From Piromyces finnis (taxonomy: Eukaryota > Neocallimastigomycota > Neocallimastigomycetes > Neocallimastigales > Neocallimastigaceae): DNA of 64,000 nucleotides. Below, one piece after another: positions 1 through 13,628 of this stretch; positions within the stretch are counted from its first letter, which is position 1; every line of letters begins with the position of its first letter. The notes under the pieces were generated by a model that saw nothing but the letters and a program-made list of their open reading frames with translations, was not told where the DNA came from and made no database searches. Both the position numbers and the translations under genes were made by a program. The DNA lies in contig MCFH01000015.1 of assembly GCA_002104945.1 (NCBI GenBank), forward strand, positions 662,501-726,500, in the 5' to 3' direction.

Positions 1-3000
1 AAAAAAAATAATAAAAAAGAAAATAACACCAGTTTATTTCAATTTTTATTTAAAAAAAAAAAAGCTTTTTAAAGTCTTAGTAAAAGTATAACTATTATTG
101 ATATTTATATGACAAAATATTATAATTTTTTTTTAAAAAATAAACTTTAAAAATTTAATAATATAAATTATTCAAAGTATTATTATAAATAGTATTAAGT
201 AATAGCTGTGATAATGTGTATTCTTTTGTAATTGTTAGTGTAGTAACATTGAGGTAGCCAAAGTAGTAATGGTTAATTAAATTTAGTGGTAGTAGTGTAG
301 TAACATTGAGGTAGTAGTGGTCATTATTCGTAGTAGGTAATAATAATAAAAAAAGGATGAGTAATCTAACAATTGGGTGACAAATTATAGTATATAAATG
401 TTTCTATCAAAATCTTTAATTCCTTTTATTTTATTGGTTCATGGTATGACAATTTTTCTTAAAATTTACAATTTTATATTTATTAAAGTTTTAAAGATCT
501 TTAATTTTAAATTACTAAATTTGATTGATGTAGTACTTTATTTTTTTTCAAAAGTTAAAATTTTAATAATAAAGCAAGACTAAAACAAAAAAAGGCTAAT
601 ACTACATACGAATACATAATACATAGTATTACTACTACTATTACTTTGACTATTACTATTACTATTACTATTACTATTACTATTACTATTACTATTACTA
701 TTACTATTACTATTACTATTACTATTACTATTACTATTACTATTACTATTACTATTACTATTACTATTACTATTACTATTACTATTACTATTACTATTAC
801 TATTACTATTACTATTACTATTACTATTACTATTACTATTACTATTACTATTACTATTACTATTACTATTATATTACTATTACTATTACTATTACTATTA
901 CTATTACTATTACTATTACTATTACTATTACTATTACTATTACTATTACTATTACTATTACTATTACTATTACTATTACTATTACTATTACTATTACTAT
1001 TACTATTACTATTATATTACTATTACTATTACTATTACTATTACTATTACTATTACTATTACTATTACTATTACTATTACTATTACTATTACTATTACTA
1101 TTACTATTACTATTACTATTACTATTATTATTACTTTGACTATTACTATTATTATTACTTTGACTATTACTATTACTATTAACTACCACTAATACTAATT
1201 TATAATACATAGTATTACTACTACTTCTACATACTAATTACTAATAATTAGAATAATAATGATGATGATGACGATAATATTATTATTCAAATAACAAATT
1301 TTCATTATAATCATATTACTAATATATTTGAATAATATTTTTAAAGTCATACTATTATTTATTATAAATAGTTATTATTATGTATGTATGACATTATTAT
1401 TATTTAAAAGTTGAATATTTTTTCATTACCCTTTGACATTCTATCAATATATAATTTATATATATTTAAAAGGAATACATAAACTTTTTTTTTTTAAAAA
1501 TATCATCATTATCATTTGACATGACATCAATATTGAATTTGCGGTGTTGAACCTTTTAACTTTTATTTGAAGCCTTAAAACGTCACTTTAATTGATTAAA
1601 AAGGAAGTAATTATAAAAAGATAGCTTACAATAAATAATAATAATTCTATAGAATTAGAAAAGAAAACGACAAAACTACAACAATTTCTTATTGCTAAAA
1701 TGTCGATTTTATTATGAATGAAAAGTTCAAGTTTACTATTAAAAATTAAACATTATTTAAAAATTTCTAAAAATGGAGAAATTAAAAAAATTTAAAATTT
1801 TAAATTAATAAAATTGGAGAAATAAATTTTAAATTAAAAAATTTTATTTTTTTTTTTTTATTTTTATATCAAAAGGTTTTCATGCTTTTACTGTTACTGT
1901 TTTATTTTTTTTTTTTTTCTAATGAAATTAATAATGATGAAAAGAAGGAAACTCTTTTTTATATATTTAAATTTATTATTATTTAATTTGAATTTAAAGT
2001 TTAAAAAAATTTTTTATAAAGTTTAATAGAATTGAAAATATTTAAATTTAAATTTAAATAGGCATAAAAGATGTTTTACAATGAATAAATCAATAAAAAG
2101 ATGTTTTTTTTTTTTTTTTAATATAATAACTAAAAGAATAATAATAATAGAATAATAATAATAATTAAAAGATTAATAACTAAAAGAAGAAGAATAATAA
2201 TAGAATAATAATAATAATAATTAAAAGATTAATTAAAAATTCTACTAAAAGTTTCATTATAATAATAAGAATTTTTAATTTAAAAACTAATTATTTTTTT
2301 TTAATATTATTCTTTTTTTTTTTTCAAATTTTTAATATAGAATAGTAGGAAGGGAAATTTTGTCAAAGAAGAAAAAAAAAACATTTAAAGATTCTACACC
2401 TAAAATATAACTTTCTTTATTTTGTATTGATGATCTATTCCATTAAAAGGATTGTTATTAAAAAGTTTAATCCTTTTCATTATACAAAATAATTATAAAA
2501 TAATAAAATCATCCATACTACTTTTATAATAATAATCAATAGATAAATAGTACCAACACCATTAGTATATATAAATGTATTTAAAAAAAAAAACTACTTT
2601 TTTTTTTTTTTGAAAATTTTTCTTTTTATTTATTTATTTTGTTTTTATTTATTTTCCCAATTTTTTTTTTTTTTTTTTTTTTTTGTATTTAGATATGGGT
2701 AATTCATAAATAATGATTATATAATGATGAATTTTTTTTATTAATATTATCTTTATATACTATAGGATAGTAAGGAAATCTAAACTTTTTATTTTGAGAA
2801 ATTACATCTTTTTTTTATATATATATAAAAAAAAAAGACTCCCAAAATACAAAGTTGGATTGGTTTACTTTATAATTATTTATAAAATAAAAAAAAATTC
2901 TATAGATACTATGATTTAGTATATACTTTAAAAAAAAAATAAATATTCATCAAGAATAGTTAAAAAAAAAAAATAATTTTTTTTTATTTATTATTGATTT

Positions 3001-3008
3001 TCAACACT
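1..3008. other. AT-rich intergenic DNA
   Basis: No gene is supported here. Short open frames such as the one at 398-583 are low-complexity Phe/Ile/Leu/Lys strings with no motif. The stretch contains the ACTATT array at 651-1180, scattered poly-A and poly-T runs, and a small AATAATAG-rich patch near 2130-2230. The last few hundred bases are the 3' flank of S8-A. Confidence 0.7.
651..1180. repeat. ACTATT hexanucleotide array of about 0.5 kb
   Basis: An almost pure array of the hexamer ACTATT (read as TTACTA in another register), about 88 units. It has phase slips near 870 and 1012 and TTTGAC interruptions near its right end. It is bracketed by a 24-bp direct repeat, starting ATAATACATAGTATTACTAC, at 616-639 and 1202-1225. 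The frames that run through it (Thr-Ile, Leu and Tyr on plus; Asn-Ser and Val-Ile on minus) follow from the repeat and are not evidence of a gene. Confidence 0.95.
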
Positions 3009-4640
3009 TTATTTGGTACAAGTACCGTATAAAGTTTGACATCCATTATCAATTTTACAACTGGAAGTACCATACTTTTGACAGTAACCCAAGATGGAAC
3101 AACACTTATTATCACTACACTTTGATTCACCAGCATGGATACCACATCCATTATAAACACCATTCATAGAATATACAATAAGTTTGCCATTATTAACAAA
3201 TAAACCTGGGGTATCGTAGGTAATGTTTTGGACTCTATTTTCTTGACCATATTTTTGTAAATAGTTTTTAAGCATAATACTAGTATTAAATGTTTTTCCT
3301 ATATTTTCACCCATAAATAAAGCGGCAACACCAGAAACAATAGCAGAAGAGTATGATGTTCCTGAAGGATTGCTTCTCATATTAGTTTTATCATCCATAG
3401 TTCTATAAGCAATACTGAAATCAAATGGAGCAAAAATATCAATACCATTACCATAATTAGATAACTTTGCTCTATATATATATTGAATATTTGATGAGGT
3501 TTCACTGTTAACCCCCCCAACAGAAATGACATTATTGAATTGGGATGGTAAATGGTATAAATCATTTTTGACATCATTTACTAAGGTACCGTCATTTCCT
3601 GCTGAAGCAACAAAAACAGCACCAACTTGAGCTAATGAATTGATAATTTCTTGTTCACTAGAATATTCACCTTCCACTTGACTAGAGTACTTATAACCTC
3701 CATAAGAGAAATTGAAAATAGCTTTATTAGCTCTTAAATACTTCTTTTTAATGTATTGTAAGGCGGCAACTTCATTAGCTGCAGTGAATTCTTTAAAGTT
3801 TATACCATAAATATTGGCTTTCTTTGCAACACCATCAGTAGTACCTGCTATAACGGCAGCAACTTTTGAACCATGATTAACAGAAGAATCCTTATTACCA
3901 CAAATCTTTGAATTAATTTCGGTAACCTTACTTTTATCTACGCTTAAAAGACATCTAGCTTCACGATTAGTATTTGAGAAATTTGGGTGGTTAAAGTTAA
4001 AGTCTTGATCAAATATAAAGACATCAACATCAGTTCCAGCAGTAACTGGATAATAATAACTGGTATCATATTCTTCAACAAACTTACTACTATATTCCCC
4101 TTGAGAAATGGAAGAAAGATGGAATGGGGTTTCCTTTCTTACTAAAAGATCACTCCATCCAGTATGCTTTAAAACTCTATTGTAACTATAGTGAGCTTCT
4201 GCTTGATAAACAAAATCTTTTTCAAATCCTAAAACATCTGGAAATTCTCTAATGGTATCAACTAAATCCCCGGTAAGGTAGGAATAAAGAATGGTTTTAT
4301 CATTTACATTAGCAATTGGATAGATAAATGGAGATTCTCCATAATCAATTTCAGTATTTTCTGAGTCGTCTCTCTTTCTTAGGTTACTTTCTTCTTCCAT
4401 TTCTTCTAAAACAGTAACATTTTTATAGGTATTAAAGTTTCCTACAATTAAATTATGTATTTCATTGATGGTAGCTTCAACATTATCACTAATTTCTTGA
4501 CGTTTTTTATTATGGTTTTCTTCACTTGGATCTCTAATATATATCATATAAAAACCTTCGTCATTATTTTCAATTTTATTTGAAAATACTGAGTTTATTA
4601 AAAATATGACTAGTATGGATAAAATATAGAAATTCTTCAT
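3009..4640 (-). CDS. S8-A: secreted subtilisin-like serine protease with one CBM18
   Basis: 543-aa intronless frame. Residues 1-20 are a signal peptide (Lys-Asn, hydrophobic core, then NSVFS). Residues about 30-147 look like an I9-type propeptide (FYMIYIRD, then PDVLGFEKD). The S8 domain follows: catalytic Asp211 in FIFDQDF, His256 in NHGSKVAAVIAG, oxyanion Asn349 in ASAGND, Ser429 in SGTSYSS. Residues 498-541 form a CBM18/hevein-like domain (CGIHAGESKC, CCSILGYC, CQTLYGTC), which in this family binds chitin. The triad residues are present, but the usual D-S/T-G is D-Q-D and the usual HGTH is HGSK. Dibasic sites occur at KKR (45-47) and RKR (88-90). The start is fixed by the signal peptide and by matching MKNF starts in paralogues. 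Target protein unknown; secretion to or through the chitinous wall is inferred. Confidence 0.93.
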   Translation of the reverse strand: MKNFYILSILVIFLINSVFSNKIENNDEGFYMIYIRDPSEENHNKKRQEISDNVEATINEIHNLIVGNFNTYKNVTVLEEMEEESNLRKRDDSENTEIDYGESPFIYPIANVNDKTILYSYLTGDLVDTIREFPDVLGFEKDFVYQAEAHYSYNRVLKHTGWSDLLVRKETPFHLSSISQGEYSSKFVEEYDTSYYYPVTAGTDVDVFIFDQDFNFNHPNFSNTNREARCLLSVDKSKVTEINSKICGNKDSSVNHGSKVAAVIAGTTDGVAKKANIYGINFKEFTAANEVAALQYIKKKYLRANKAIFNFSYGGYKYSSQVEGEYSSEQEIINSLAQVGAVFVASAGNDGTLVNDVKNDLYHLPSQFNNVISVGGVNSETSSNIQYIYRAKLSNYGNGIDIFAPFDFSIAYRTMDDKTNMRSNPSGTSYSSAIVSGVAALFMGENIGKTFNTSIMLKNYLQKYGQENRVQNITYDTPGLFVNNGKLIVYSMNGVYNGCGIHAGESKCSDNKCCSILGYCQKYGTSSCKIDNGCQTLYGTCTK

Positions 4641-7600
4641 TTTGAATAGTTTTTTTTTTTTTTTACAAAATTTTATTTATATAAATTAGTTTTATAGTTT
4701 TTTCTTCCTTTTAATAGTTTTTTATTTTTTGTTATTTCTTTATTATATATATATAACTATTATTTCTATTATACAGTATTGTAATATTATATATATATAA
4801 TATTTTTTTTTTCTTTATTTGTCACTTTTTATATATACATACAATTGAGTTTTTTTTTTTAATACTATTAAATATTATAAATAGTATTATCTTTTTTTTA
4901 CAATTGTTTATTTACTTTTAATTTTACCTAAAATCTTTTAAAAAAAAAAGAAGGGGACTTTTTCTCTTTTATATATAAATCTTTTTTTTTATTTTTATTT
5001 AATATTGTTTTTACAATGATTATTTGTGCTAAAATTTACAAAATTTAATTTACAGTTTCACTATTATATAAAATTAATATTCACACATTTCTTTAATTAA
5101 AAATATTAAACTTTATTTATTATATTTTTATATATTAAATATTATGAAATTAAACTTTAATTAATATTGTTTCAAAAGAGATTAAAAGTGTATTTTTAAA
5201 AAATAAATGAAATATTAAAAAAAAAAGGATTTTTTTTTAATTAATTTATATATATAATTTATATAGAAATAAATAATATTAATATAAACTATTATATAAA
5301 ATAATATAATATAAAAAAAGGATGTATTCTATATATTATATAAAACAAAACTATTATATACAATAACAATTTAATATATAGAATAATAAATATATAATAA
5401 ATATATAATAAAACCAAAAGTCGTTAGGATGAATAATTTTTATTATTTATAATTAATAATATAGGCATTTCTTTATCAATAATAATTTTTGTCCTGGTAA
5501 AGTAACCTATACTTGTTCATTTCAAATACTACATTTCAACAACAACATGACTATTTAATAGTAATATTATTTATTTTTTAACAATAATAACAACAATAAT
5601 AACAATAACAATGATAATAATGATAATAATAATGATAATAATAATAATAATAATAATAATACTATCATTTAATAATAAATATAAATAGTTAATACTTTTT
5701 TTTAATAATACTATAATTATAGGATTGTTTTAAATAGAATGAATTTTTTTTTAATTAATATTTCTTAATTAAAAATCTCTGTATATAAAAAATATATTGT
5801 AATTCTATTATTGTCTATTATTTAAAATATATTATATTTATATTATTTATATGACATACAATATATAATTATTATAAAAATAATATTTTTTAATTTAATT
5901 TAATATAATATTAAAAAATTAAATATTATAATATAATAAATTAAAAAAAAATATGCATTTAATATATTAAAATAGTGAAAAGATTGAAAATCTTAAAAAT
6001 TAATATTTATTATTTGATATTCATTTCCTTTTAAAAAAAAAGGAAAATAAGCCTTTTATTTTTTTATTTAGTTATATTATTTATATATAAATTACATGCA
6101 TTTTTATATTCTTTTTTTGGATAATAATACTTTTTTATAATTTATTTATAATGAATACATGAATACATGAATACTCTATAATTAAAATTTATTTTTTTTC
6201 TTTTAAATTAAATCTTATCAACTTTATTTTTAATTAAAAACATGCATTTTTTTTTTCTTACTATTATCACTTTTATATTAATTTCTTATTTAAAAAAAAA
6301 AAAAGAATTAAAAATTTTCATGAATCATTTTAATTTTTATAATAAATAAACTTTCTACTTATTCATCTAACCCTTTTAATATTTAAAAAAATTTTTGTAA
6401 CCAGAATTTGTAGCAATTTCATTGATGGATGACTTTTTTTATTTAATTAAAAAATTTTTTTTTATTTATTTTATTTTTTCGTATCAAACTTTATTTATTA
6501 ATAAATATTTTGTCTTTCCTAATTTGTACGACATCATTTTAATTTATTTTTTTAAAAATCATTAAATTAAAAAATAAATTTTTTATGTGGTGGTTTCATT
6601 TTAAATGTATAAAAAAGGATGATTGACATAATATTAATAATTAAAGTTTGTAGTCTTTTTTTTAAATTTTTTTATTGGTATAAAATAAATGAATAAAAGT
6701 TTTTACAATAAATTTTATAGACAAAAAATTAAATGTTTGTATATCAATATATAAATCCATCTTATGTAAAATAGTAAACAAGGAAGATCCGATTATAGAA
6801 ATTCATAAAATTTTAAAAGATAAATAGCTTTTAAAGTGAATAAACAACTTTTCATTATATATGCAAGAGATGCATTAAAAAAAAAAGTATAAATCATTTT
6901 TAATAACAATAAAATAAAAAACTTTTAAAAATCTAATTTCATGGTATAAAACATTTTTATTTACCTCGGAGACTATCTTTTTTCCTTTTTTAAAATAGGG
7001 GTGAATGTTTGATATTCATATAAAATAATTAATTTAATAGCATTTTACTATTAAAATAAATAATAAAATCTTTTAAGATTTTTCTTATTAATAAATAAAA
7101 AAGGGACATATTTCAATTAAAAACTAATAAAAAATAGTTGATAGCTTAAACAATAAATAAAAAAAGTAAAATATACAGTATTATTCTCATTTCTTCTTTT
7201 TAACTATTAAAAAATAAAAGAAAGGATTCTGTCACAAAAAAATAAAAAAAATTTCAAAGTGCCACATTAATTAAAACTTTCCTAATATATAAATTTTCCT
7301 AATATGTTTTTTTTATTTTTTTAGGAAATCATAAAAATAAATTAAAATTAGTTATGATAAAGTTTGTGTAACAAATTATAAATAATAAGTTAAATTAAAT
7401 TGAAACGAATAAAAATAAAAGTGATTAAAGTGTTTTAAAACTGCTTTTTTTTTTTTTTTGACTTTTTAATCTTGGCTATGATAGTTAGGAGAGGAAAAAG
7501 TTTCTCCTCTACAAAGACATGGTTAAAAATGGATGATTTCTTTTTTATTTTTTTTCATAGAGATAATAAAATTATAAGAATAAAAAAAAAAAAGAAAAAA

Positions 7601-9031
7601 TAGAAAATTAGGTATTTTTATATCATTTTAGGTATAGTAAAAGTTTTTATACAAAATTTTAAAAAGTTAGTAACCTTTTTGGTGAAAAATAAAACTTAAA
7701 TTTTACTATACAACATTTAAAGTAATATTAAATAACGTTAAAGAAAATTGATAAAATTCTCTTTTTTTTTTTTTTTTAATTAAAAATTGTAGTAAGAAGA
7801 AAAGGAAAAAGAAGAGTAAAGTGTGGTTTAACGATTTAATCAAGAATTCATAATATCTTTTTTTTTTTTTTCAAACTGTTATTATAATACCTTTCATTTT
7901 TACAAAATATTGTACTTTAATTTTTTCACGTCTTATGTAAGATGGTTGTAAAATGTAATGTATAAAAAGTTTTTATCTAATCGAAAAATACTCAATGTCT
8001 TTTTTTTTTTTTTTTTTTTTTGTATCCCTTGTTTAAAAGTATCACATCACATTGTCATTATGATGATATTTTTTTTAAAAAGTCAAAATGTATACCTTTG
8101 TATGTGTGGAAATATAATATATAGTAATATTAAGGCTTAATAATAAATCTTTTAATAAGAAAGGAATATTCAAGGTAAAAAAAAAAAAATACAATGGTAT
8201 TAACAATTAATCAGGGAATTTTTTTTTTTTTTCATTGTAAGGATGAATGAATGGTAAAAACTTTGATGAAAGCAATAAAACATTAAAATACCTTTTTAAA
8301 GAAATATATGGAATAATAAAATTTTCAATACCAAAATAATTTGACTATTTAAAAGAAAAAATAAAATATATAAAAAAATTTATAATTATAATGTTATGAA
8401 AATTTATGAATGAATTAGGAATGAGATGAAACAGATAAAACATAAATTAAAGAATAAAAATATAGATATGCATCCATACTTTTATTTTTTAGTATTTATA
8501 TATTTCTATAAAATACTATCATAATAATTATATTAATCATAGAAATTTCTGTTTTTTTTTTTTTTTTATAACAATCATAATAAATAATTATAATAAAGAA
8601 TCATAATAAATAATCTTTAGAGATTAGTTATTAATATATTTATTAAAAATTATATATAAATTATCCAATCCATAATGCGTTTTTATTAAATATTTTGTAA
8701 TGTGTAAAGGAAGATAAAGATATAATATTTTTACTATGTTATATTAATTTTTTTTATTATTTTATTATTTTATTATTTTATTATTTTATTATTATATTAT
8801 TATTTTATTATATTATTTTATTATTATATTATTTTATTATTATTTACATTCATTTCTCAATTATAGTATGATATTATATTTTTGATTGAATTTTTTTTTT
8901 TATTAATTATTTCATAAAGAATTCCTTCATTTTTTTTCCTCTTTCTCTTTCTTTCTTTACTGATAGAAAAGAGATTAAAAATTAATTAAATCAAAAAAAA
9001 AAAGGAAAGGATTTATTATTAAGATTTATTT
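4641..9031. other. Long AT-rich intergenic stretch between S8-A and S8-B
   Basis: No convincing gene. It contains an AAC/AAT-rich simple repeat at about 5581-5665, a TTTTA-rich simple repeat at about 8752-8842, and many homopolymers. A small hairpin lies at 7487-7508 (AGGAGA, 10-nt loop, TCTCCT) with no known role. A coding-looking fragment at about 5490-5550 is too short to call. S8-A's promoter must lie in the left end. Confidence 0.65.
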
Positions 9032-11077
9032 TCATTTACATACACCAAAGTTACTTTGACATCCAGCATCACAATATTGTGATGAAGTACCACAGTATCC
9101 ATAATATGAACAACAATATCCAGATTTACAACTACCATATCCTTTACCACATCTTGTATTACTACCATATACTACGGAACAATAACCATAGTTTATTTGA
9201 CAACCTTGACTGGTTTTACAATAGCTACTACTTGATTTATAGCAATAGCCATCATCAGAACAACATTTACTACTACCGCAGGATTTAAGTCCAGAATTTA
9301 TACCACATCCATAGTAGACATTATTCATCGAATAAACAATTTTTTTACCATTATTAACAAATAAATTCTTAGTATTGCTTGGTAAATTTGAAATTCTATC
9401 CTTTTGACCAATTTTTGTTAAATAATCAATCATAGTATTTGTATCAAAATACATTGTTGAATTTTCTGCCATAACTAAGGCTGAAACACCAGCAACAATT
9501 GGTGAAGAAAGAGAGGTACCACTACCAGTGTAGGAAACATCCTTACTATCTCTTGTACGGTAGGACAATTTAACTGTGTATGGGGCAAAGATATCAATAC
9601 CATTTCCATAATTAGATTTGTCTGCTCTTTTTAAACTGGAGGAAATGTCGTTTAATTCTTTGGAGGCTACACCTCCAACAGAAATGACATTATTTAATTG
9701 AGATGGCATATGGTATCGATCATTGGTAGTATCAGAAACTAAAGCATTATTATTACCAGCTGAAGCAACAAAAACGGCACCTTTATTGACCATTGAATTG
9801 ATTAATTCTTGTTGAGATTTAAAGTCTTCACATGCCTTTGAATTGTAAAAACCGCCATAGGAAAAGTTAAAAACTGATTTGTTGGACCTCATCTTATTAC
9901 TTTTAATGTAGGTTAATGCCGCATTGATATTTTCGGTACTATATTCCGTCATTTCTATACCATAGAGATTAGCATTTTTGGCAACACCATCATAAAGACC
10001 TCCAAGAATAGTAGCCACCTTTGTTCCATGATCATTACTGGAATTATTATTTAAACAAGTTTTACCGGAAATTGAACTTACTTTTCCCTTATCTACCTTA
10101 ATAAGACATCTCACCGTACGACTATCGGTATTTGAAAAGTTTGGATGATTAAAATTAAAACCATTGTCAAATATAAAAATGTCTATGCCTTTACCACCAC
10201 TCTTTGGATAATAATAATTTGTATCGTATTTACCAATAAGCTGACTATTATATTTACCTTGAGAAATTAAGGAAAGATGAAGTGGTGAACTGGCACTGAC
10301 ATTGACATCATTCCATTTTGTTTGACTGGTAATATCCGATGCTTTATAGTAGGTGGTACTACTATCCTCTGGCTGGAAAACCACTCTTTTTTCAAAACCA
10401 ATAATATTTGGGAGGGTTAATACGGTTTCAAGTAAGTTTCCAGTAAGATATGAAAAAAGAATAGTTTTTCCATTGACATTGGCAATTGGATAGACAAAAG
10501 AAGATTCACCATAATTTTCTAAATGATGCTTAGGATCTCTTTTTCTTAAATAACTATCGGATTGATTCAATTCTTCAAGAAGAGTGATATTCTGATAAGT
10601 ATCAAAATTACTAACAATTAAATTATGGATTTCAGATATAGCAGCTTCAGCATTACTACTAATGATCTGACGCTTTTTTTTCTTATAACTAATTTCATCG
10701 GAGGTATCATTGACATGAATTAAATAGTAATATTCTTCATATTTTGCTCTTAATGGATCGATAGGTCCATTATCATTCAATAATGGTTTCAATGGTTCCA
10801 TAGGGCCAATATCATTGAATGGTTCTAATGGTTCATTAATATTCAATGGTTCTATAGGACCAATATCATTGAATGGTTCCATAGGTTCATGATGATTTAA
10901 TGGTTCTATAGGTTCATGGTTATTTAATGGTCCTAATGGTTCATTAATATTCAATGGTTCCATAGGTTCATGATTATTTATTGGTTTTTCTTTTAAAGGT
11001 TCCTCAGTCTCTACACCAAAAACTGAATTAATTAAAAGAATTATAATAATACTTAATAATATACAAAAGTTTTTCAT
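9032..11077 (-). CDS. S8-B: secreted subtilisin-like serine protease with N-terminal EPL repeats and two CBM18
   Basis: 681-aa intronless frame. Residues 1-21 are a signal peptide closely matching S8-A. Residues about 24-110 are a degenerate repeat built from NEPLEPLN/HEPMEPLN/DIGPIEPL units. The I9-like propeptide follows (YYYLIHVND to NIIGFEK), then the S8 domain: Asp304 in FIFDNGF, His350 in NDHGTKVATILGG, Asn442 in ASAGNN, Ser522 in SGTSLSSPIVAG. This is close to the canonical subtilase pattern, although HGTH reads HGTK. Two complete CBM18 domains end the protein (about 591-633 and 643-680), each with the CCS..GYC core. Dibasic sites KKKKR (132-136) and RKR (178-180) flank part of the propeptide. 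Protein and 5' flank both indicate that it is the closest paralogue of S8-A. Likely an active secreted endopeptidase that can bind chitin. Confidence 0.94.
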   Translation of the reverse strand: MKNFCILLSIIIILLINSVFGVETEEPLKEKPINNHEPMEPLNINEPLGPLNNHEPIEPLNHHEPMEPFNDIGPIEPLNINEPLEPFNDIGPMEPLKPLLNDNGPIDPLRAKYEEYYYLIHVNDTSDEISYKKKKRQIISSNAEAAISEIHNLIVSNFDTYQNITLLEELNQSDSYLRKRDPKHHLENYGESSFVYPIANVNGKTILFSYLTGNLLETVLTLPNIIGFEKRVVFQPEDSSTTYYKASDITSQTKWNDVNVSASSPLHLSLISQGKYNSQLIGKYDTNYYYPKSGGKGIDIFIFDNGFNFNHPNFSNTDSRTVRCLIKVDKGKVSSISGKTCLNNNSSNDHGTKVATILGGLYDGVAKNANLYGIEMTEYSTENINAALTYIKSNKMRSNKSVFNFSYGGFYNSKACEDFKSQQELINSMVNKGAVFVASAGNNNALVSDTTNDRYHMPSQLNNVISVGGVASKELNDISSSLKRADKSNYGNGIDIFAPYTVKLSYRTRDSKDVSYTGSGTSLSSPIVAGVSALVMAENSTMYFDTNTMIDYLTKIGQKDRISNLPSNTKNLFVNNGKKIVYSMNNVYYGCGINSGLKSCGSSKCCSDDGYCYKSSSSYCKTSQGCQINYGYCSVVYGSNTRCGKGYGSCKSGYCCSYYGYCGTSSQYCDAGCQSNFGVCK

Positions 11078-12461
11078 TTTGTATAATTTTTCTTTATTTT
11101 TATAAATTAGTTTAATTTATATTTAAATAAGATTTTTGTTAATTAGTTAAATATTAATAATCTATATTAATATGTCACTTTTTTTTTTTCCTTCTTCTTC
11201 TTAAATAAAATAAATACAAATTTTCTATATATATATATATTATTCTTATTATTAATATTATATATATTTAATGTTTATACAATTAATATTTACAAAATTC
11301 CAATATTTTCATAAATATAAAATATCTAAAAAATATTTATATAATTATTGAAATTTTTCTTTTTTTATATTTATTTTATTATTTGGAGGTTTAAGGAAAA
11401 AAAAAAAAAACCAATTTAAAGAGAAATTCCAATTTATATATATATTCTCATTTTTCAAAAAAAAGTAATAATAATAATAATGAACAATATTTACGATTAT
11501 CCATTGACATTTTGAAACTTTTAATTAAAATGGCTTCACTTCAAATTATTATTAAATAAAATTAAATTAAAAAGAAAATTATCATTACTAAATAAATTAA
11601 AAAAGCATATTTTTTATGAAAAGAATAAACATAAACTTTATTTATTATTATTCTTTAAAGATGACGAATCATAAAATAAATTAAAATTTTATTTTAATGA
11701 TTCTATTATTACAATAATGAAAAAAAATATGACCTCAAATTTTAAAATCATTTAATATTATTTTGGAAATAATATAATAATATATTTTTTAATAATTGAT
11801 AGTTTAATTATATATGGTAGTATTCTTATTATAAGCAATTTTATCTTTAGAAATAAAAATATTCAACTATATTCCATCAAACTTTTCTTATGGTGTAAAT
11901 TAAAAAAAAAGTATGATATTTTTCTCAGTCATAATGAGTTAAACCTTGATTCTAATGATTTTAATTATATAGTATAAATTTTATTTTATTTTATTTAATT
12001 AAATTAAATTAAATATCATAATATGAAACATTTACATGGCATGTTTATCAAATATTTATAATAAATAAAATTTATAAATCTTGTCATATTTAATTTATAT
12101 GTAATATTATTATCATAATTTTTAATTAAATTGTTTTAGATAATATGTTGATCTGATATTTTATTTCTTTTTTTAAAAGATTAATAATTATAATAAAAAG
12201 ACAAATTACATTTTACTACATTTTTATACTTTTTTTTTATTATTAAATGTTATTAATATTAAACTGTATCAATACTATTCAATAGTATTATTTATTATTA
12301 TTATCTATTATTTATTATTCTATTCTTTTGTTATTATTATGATTATAATTAATTTAATTAAAAAATAAAAAAAAGAATTCATCTTTACTTTTTTTGGCGT
12401 TTTTGTACAATATTAAATTTATCTTTTTTTTATTAATAATTTAAATTTTAATAAGCTTTTT

Positions 12462-12501
<40 letters not shown>

Positions 12502-13628
12502 TCTGGTAAAAATTCTTTGACTATTCCTATATAAAAGTTTTTTTTTTTTTTTTTCAATATATATATTCTTTTATACATTTGTTTTTATATGGTTAATATC
12601 ATAAAATCATAAAATATAATAATTATATATGATATTAACAAATTATTCAAAATGTATTTATAATATTCATACTATAATGATACTATAAAAAAAAAAAAAA
12701 AAAAGAATCACGATATTCCATAGAAATCTACCTCCCCATCAAATGTTTCCATTTAATTACTATGGGAAGAAAAAAAAAATTACTATTATCTTTGTTTCAT
12801 CTTTTCATATAACTTTTTAAAACATTACTTAGCCTTTTTAATCCTAAATACCACACACATTGAAAACATTTATAATAAAAATTTTAAAAAGTACATTAAT
12901 TCATAAAATATATCTTTTATTTACATAAAACTTAAAATTATGCCTAGCTTAGTATACTTTTTTAATAAAATTACAAAACGTTTATGCTAACAACTATGAT
13001 TTAAATTGTTACGATGATAATAAAATTTTTACTAGAAATAATAAACCAAGAAATATTGAAACTGTTAGAAAAATAAATAATAAATGCCTTACTGATTGTT
13101 GGATTTAATGAATATCCTAGGTCGTTTTTTACCTATATTTTGAAAATGCTTGGTTAAGGATGTTTTTTTTTTTTAAGTCATAAAATTTAATAATAAAAAT
13201 CAATATATAAAAAAAATGAAAAGATTTAAAATATTTCATTTCATTCCAATGTATTTAGAGTTGTTAATAAATTCTTTTATTCTATTTATTTTATTTTGTT
13301 ATATATTTATTCTATAATGATCATAAGAAAGAAGGGGAAAAAAAAAACGGATTCTATATCTTTGTTTTTTTTTTTTTTTAAATATATCTAATTTATATTA
13401 AAATAATATTTAATATTTTATGTTCTATAATAGAATAAATAGTTCTATAAATGAAATAAAATAAAAAAAAGATATTTTTTTTATATATTATTTCATTTTA
13501 ATACATTATAAATAATAAATGTTTATTTAATGAAATATATATATACAACTATTATAATTTCCTTTTTTTTTTTTTCAAGATATAATTTTTTTTTTTTTTG
13601 GTAAAATAAAAAAGATAGGAATAGTTAT
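11078..13628. other. AT-rich intergenic DNA between S8-B and S8-C
   Basis: No gene seen. It holds a short ATT run at about 12468-12501 and many homopolymers. The first roughly 40 bp share sequence with the S8-A 5' flank, including TATAAATTAGTTT at 11101-11113. Confidence 0.65.

Noticed and set aside
646-1182. Open frames through the ACTATT array
   Set aside because: They are open only because the repeat lacks stop codons; composition is pure dipeptide or homopolymer with no flanking coding signal.
5490-5555. Coding-like fragment (NFCPGKVTYTCSFQILHFNN)
   Set aside because: Too short, with no start, splice context or family match; possible by chance in 64 kb.
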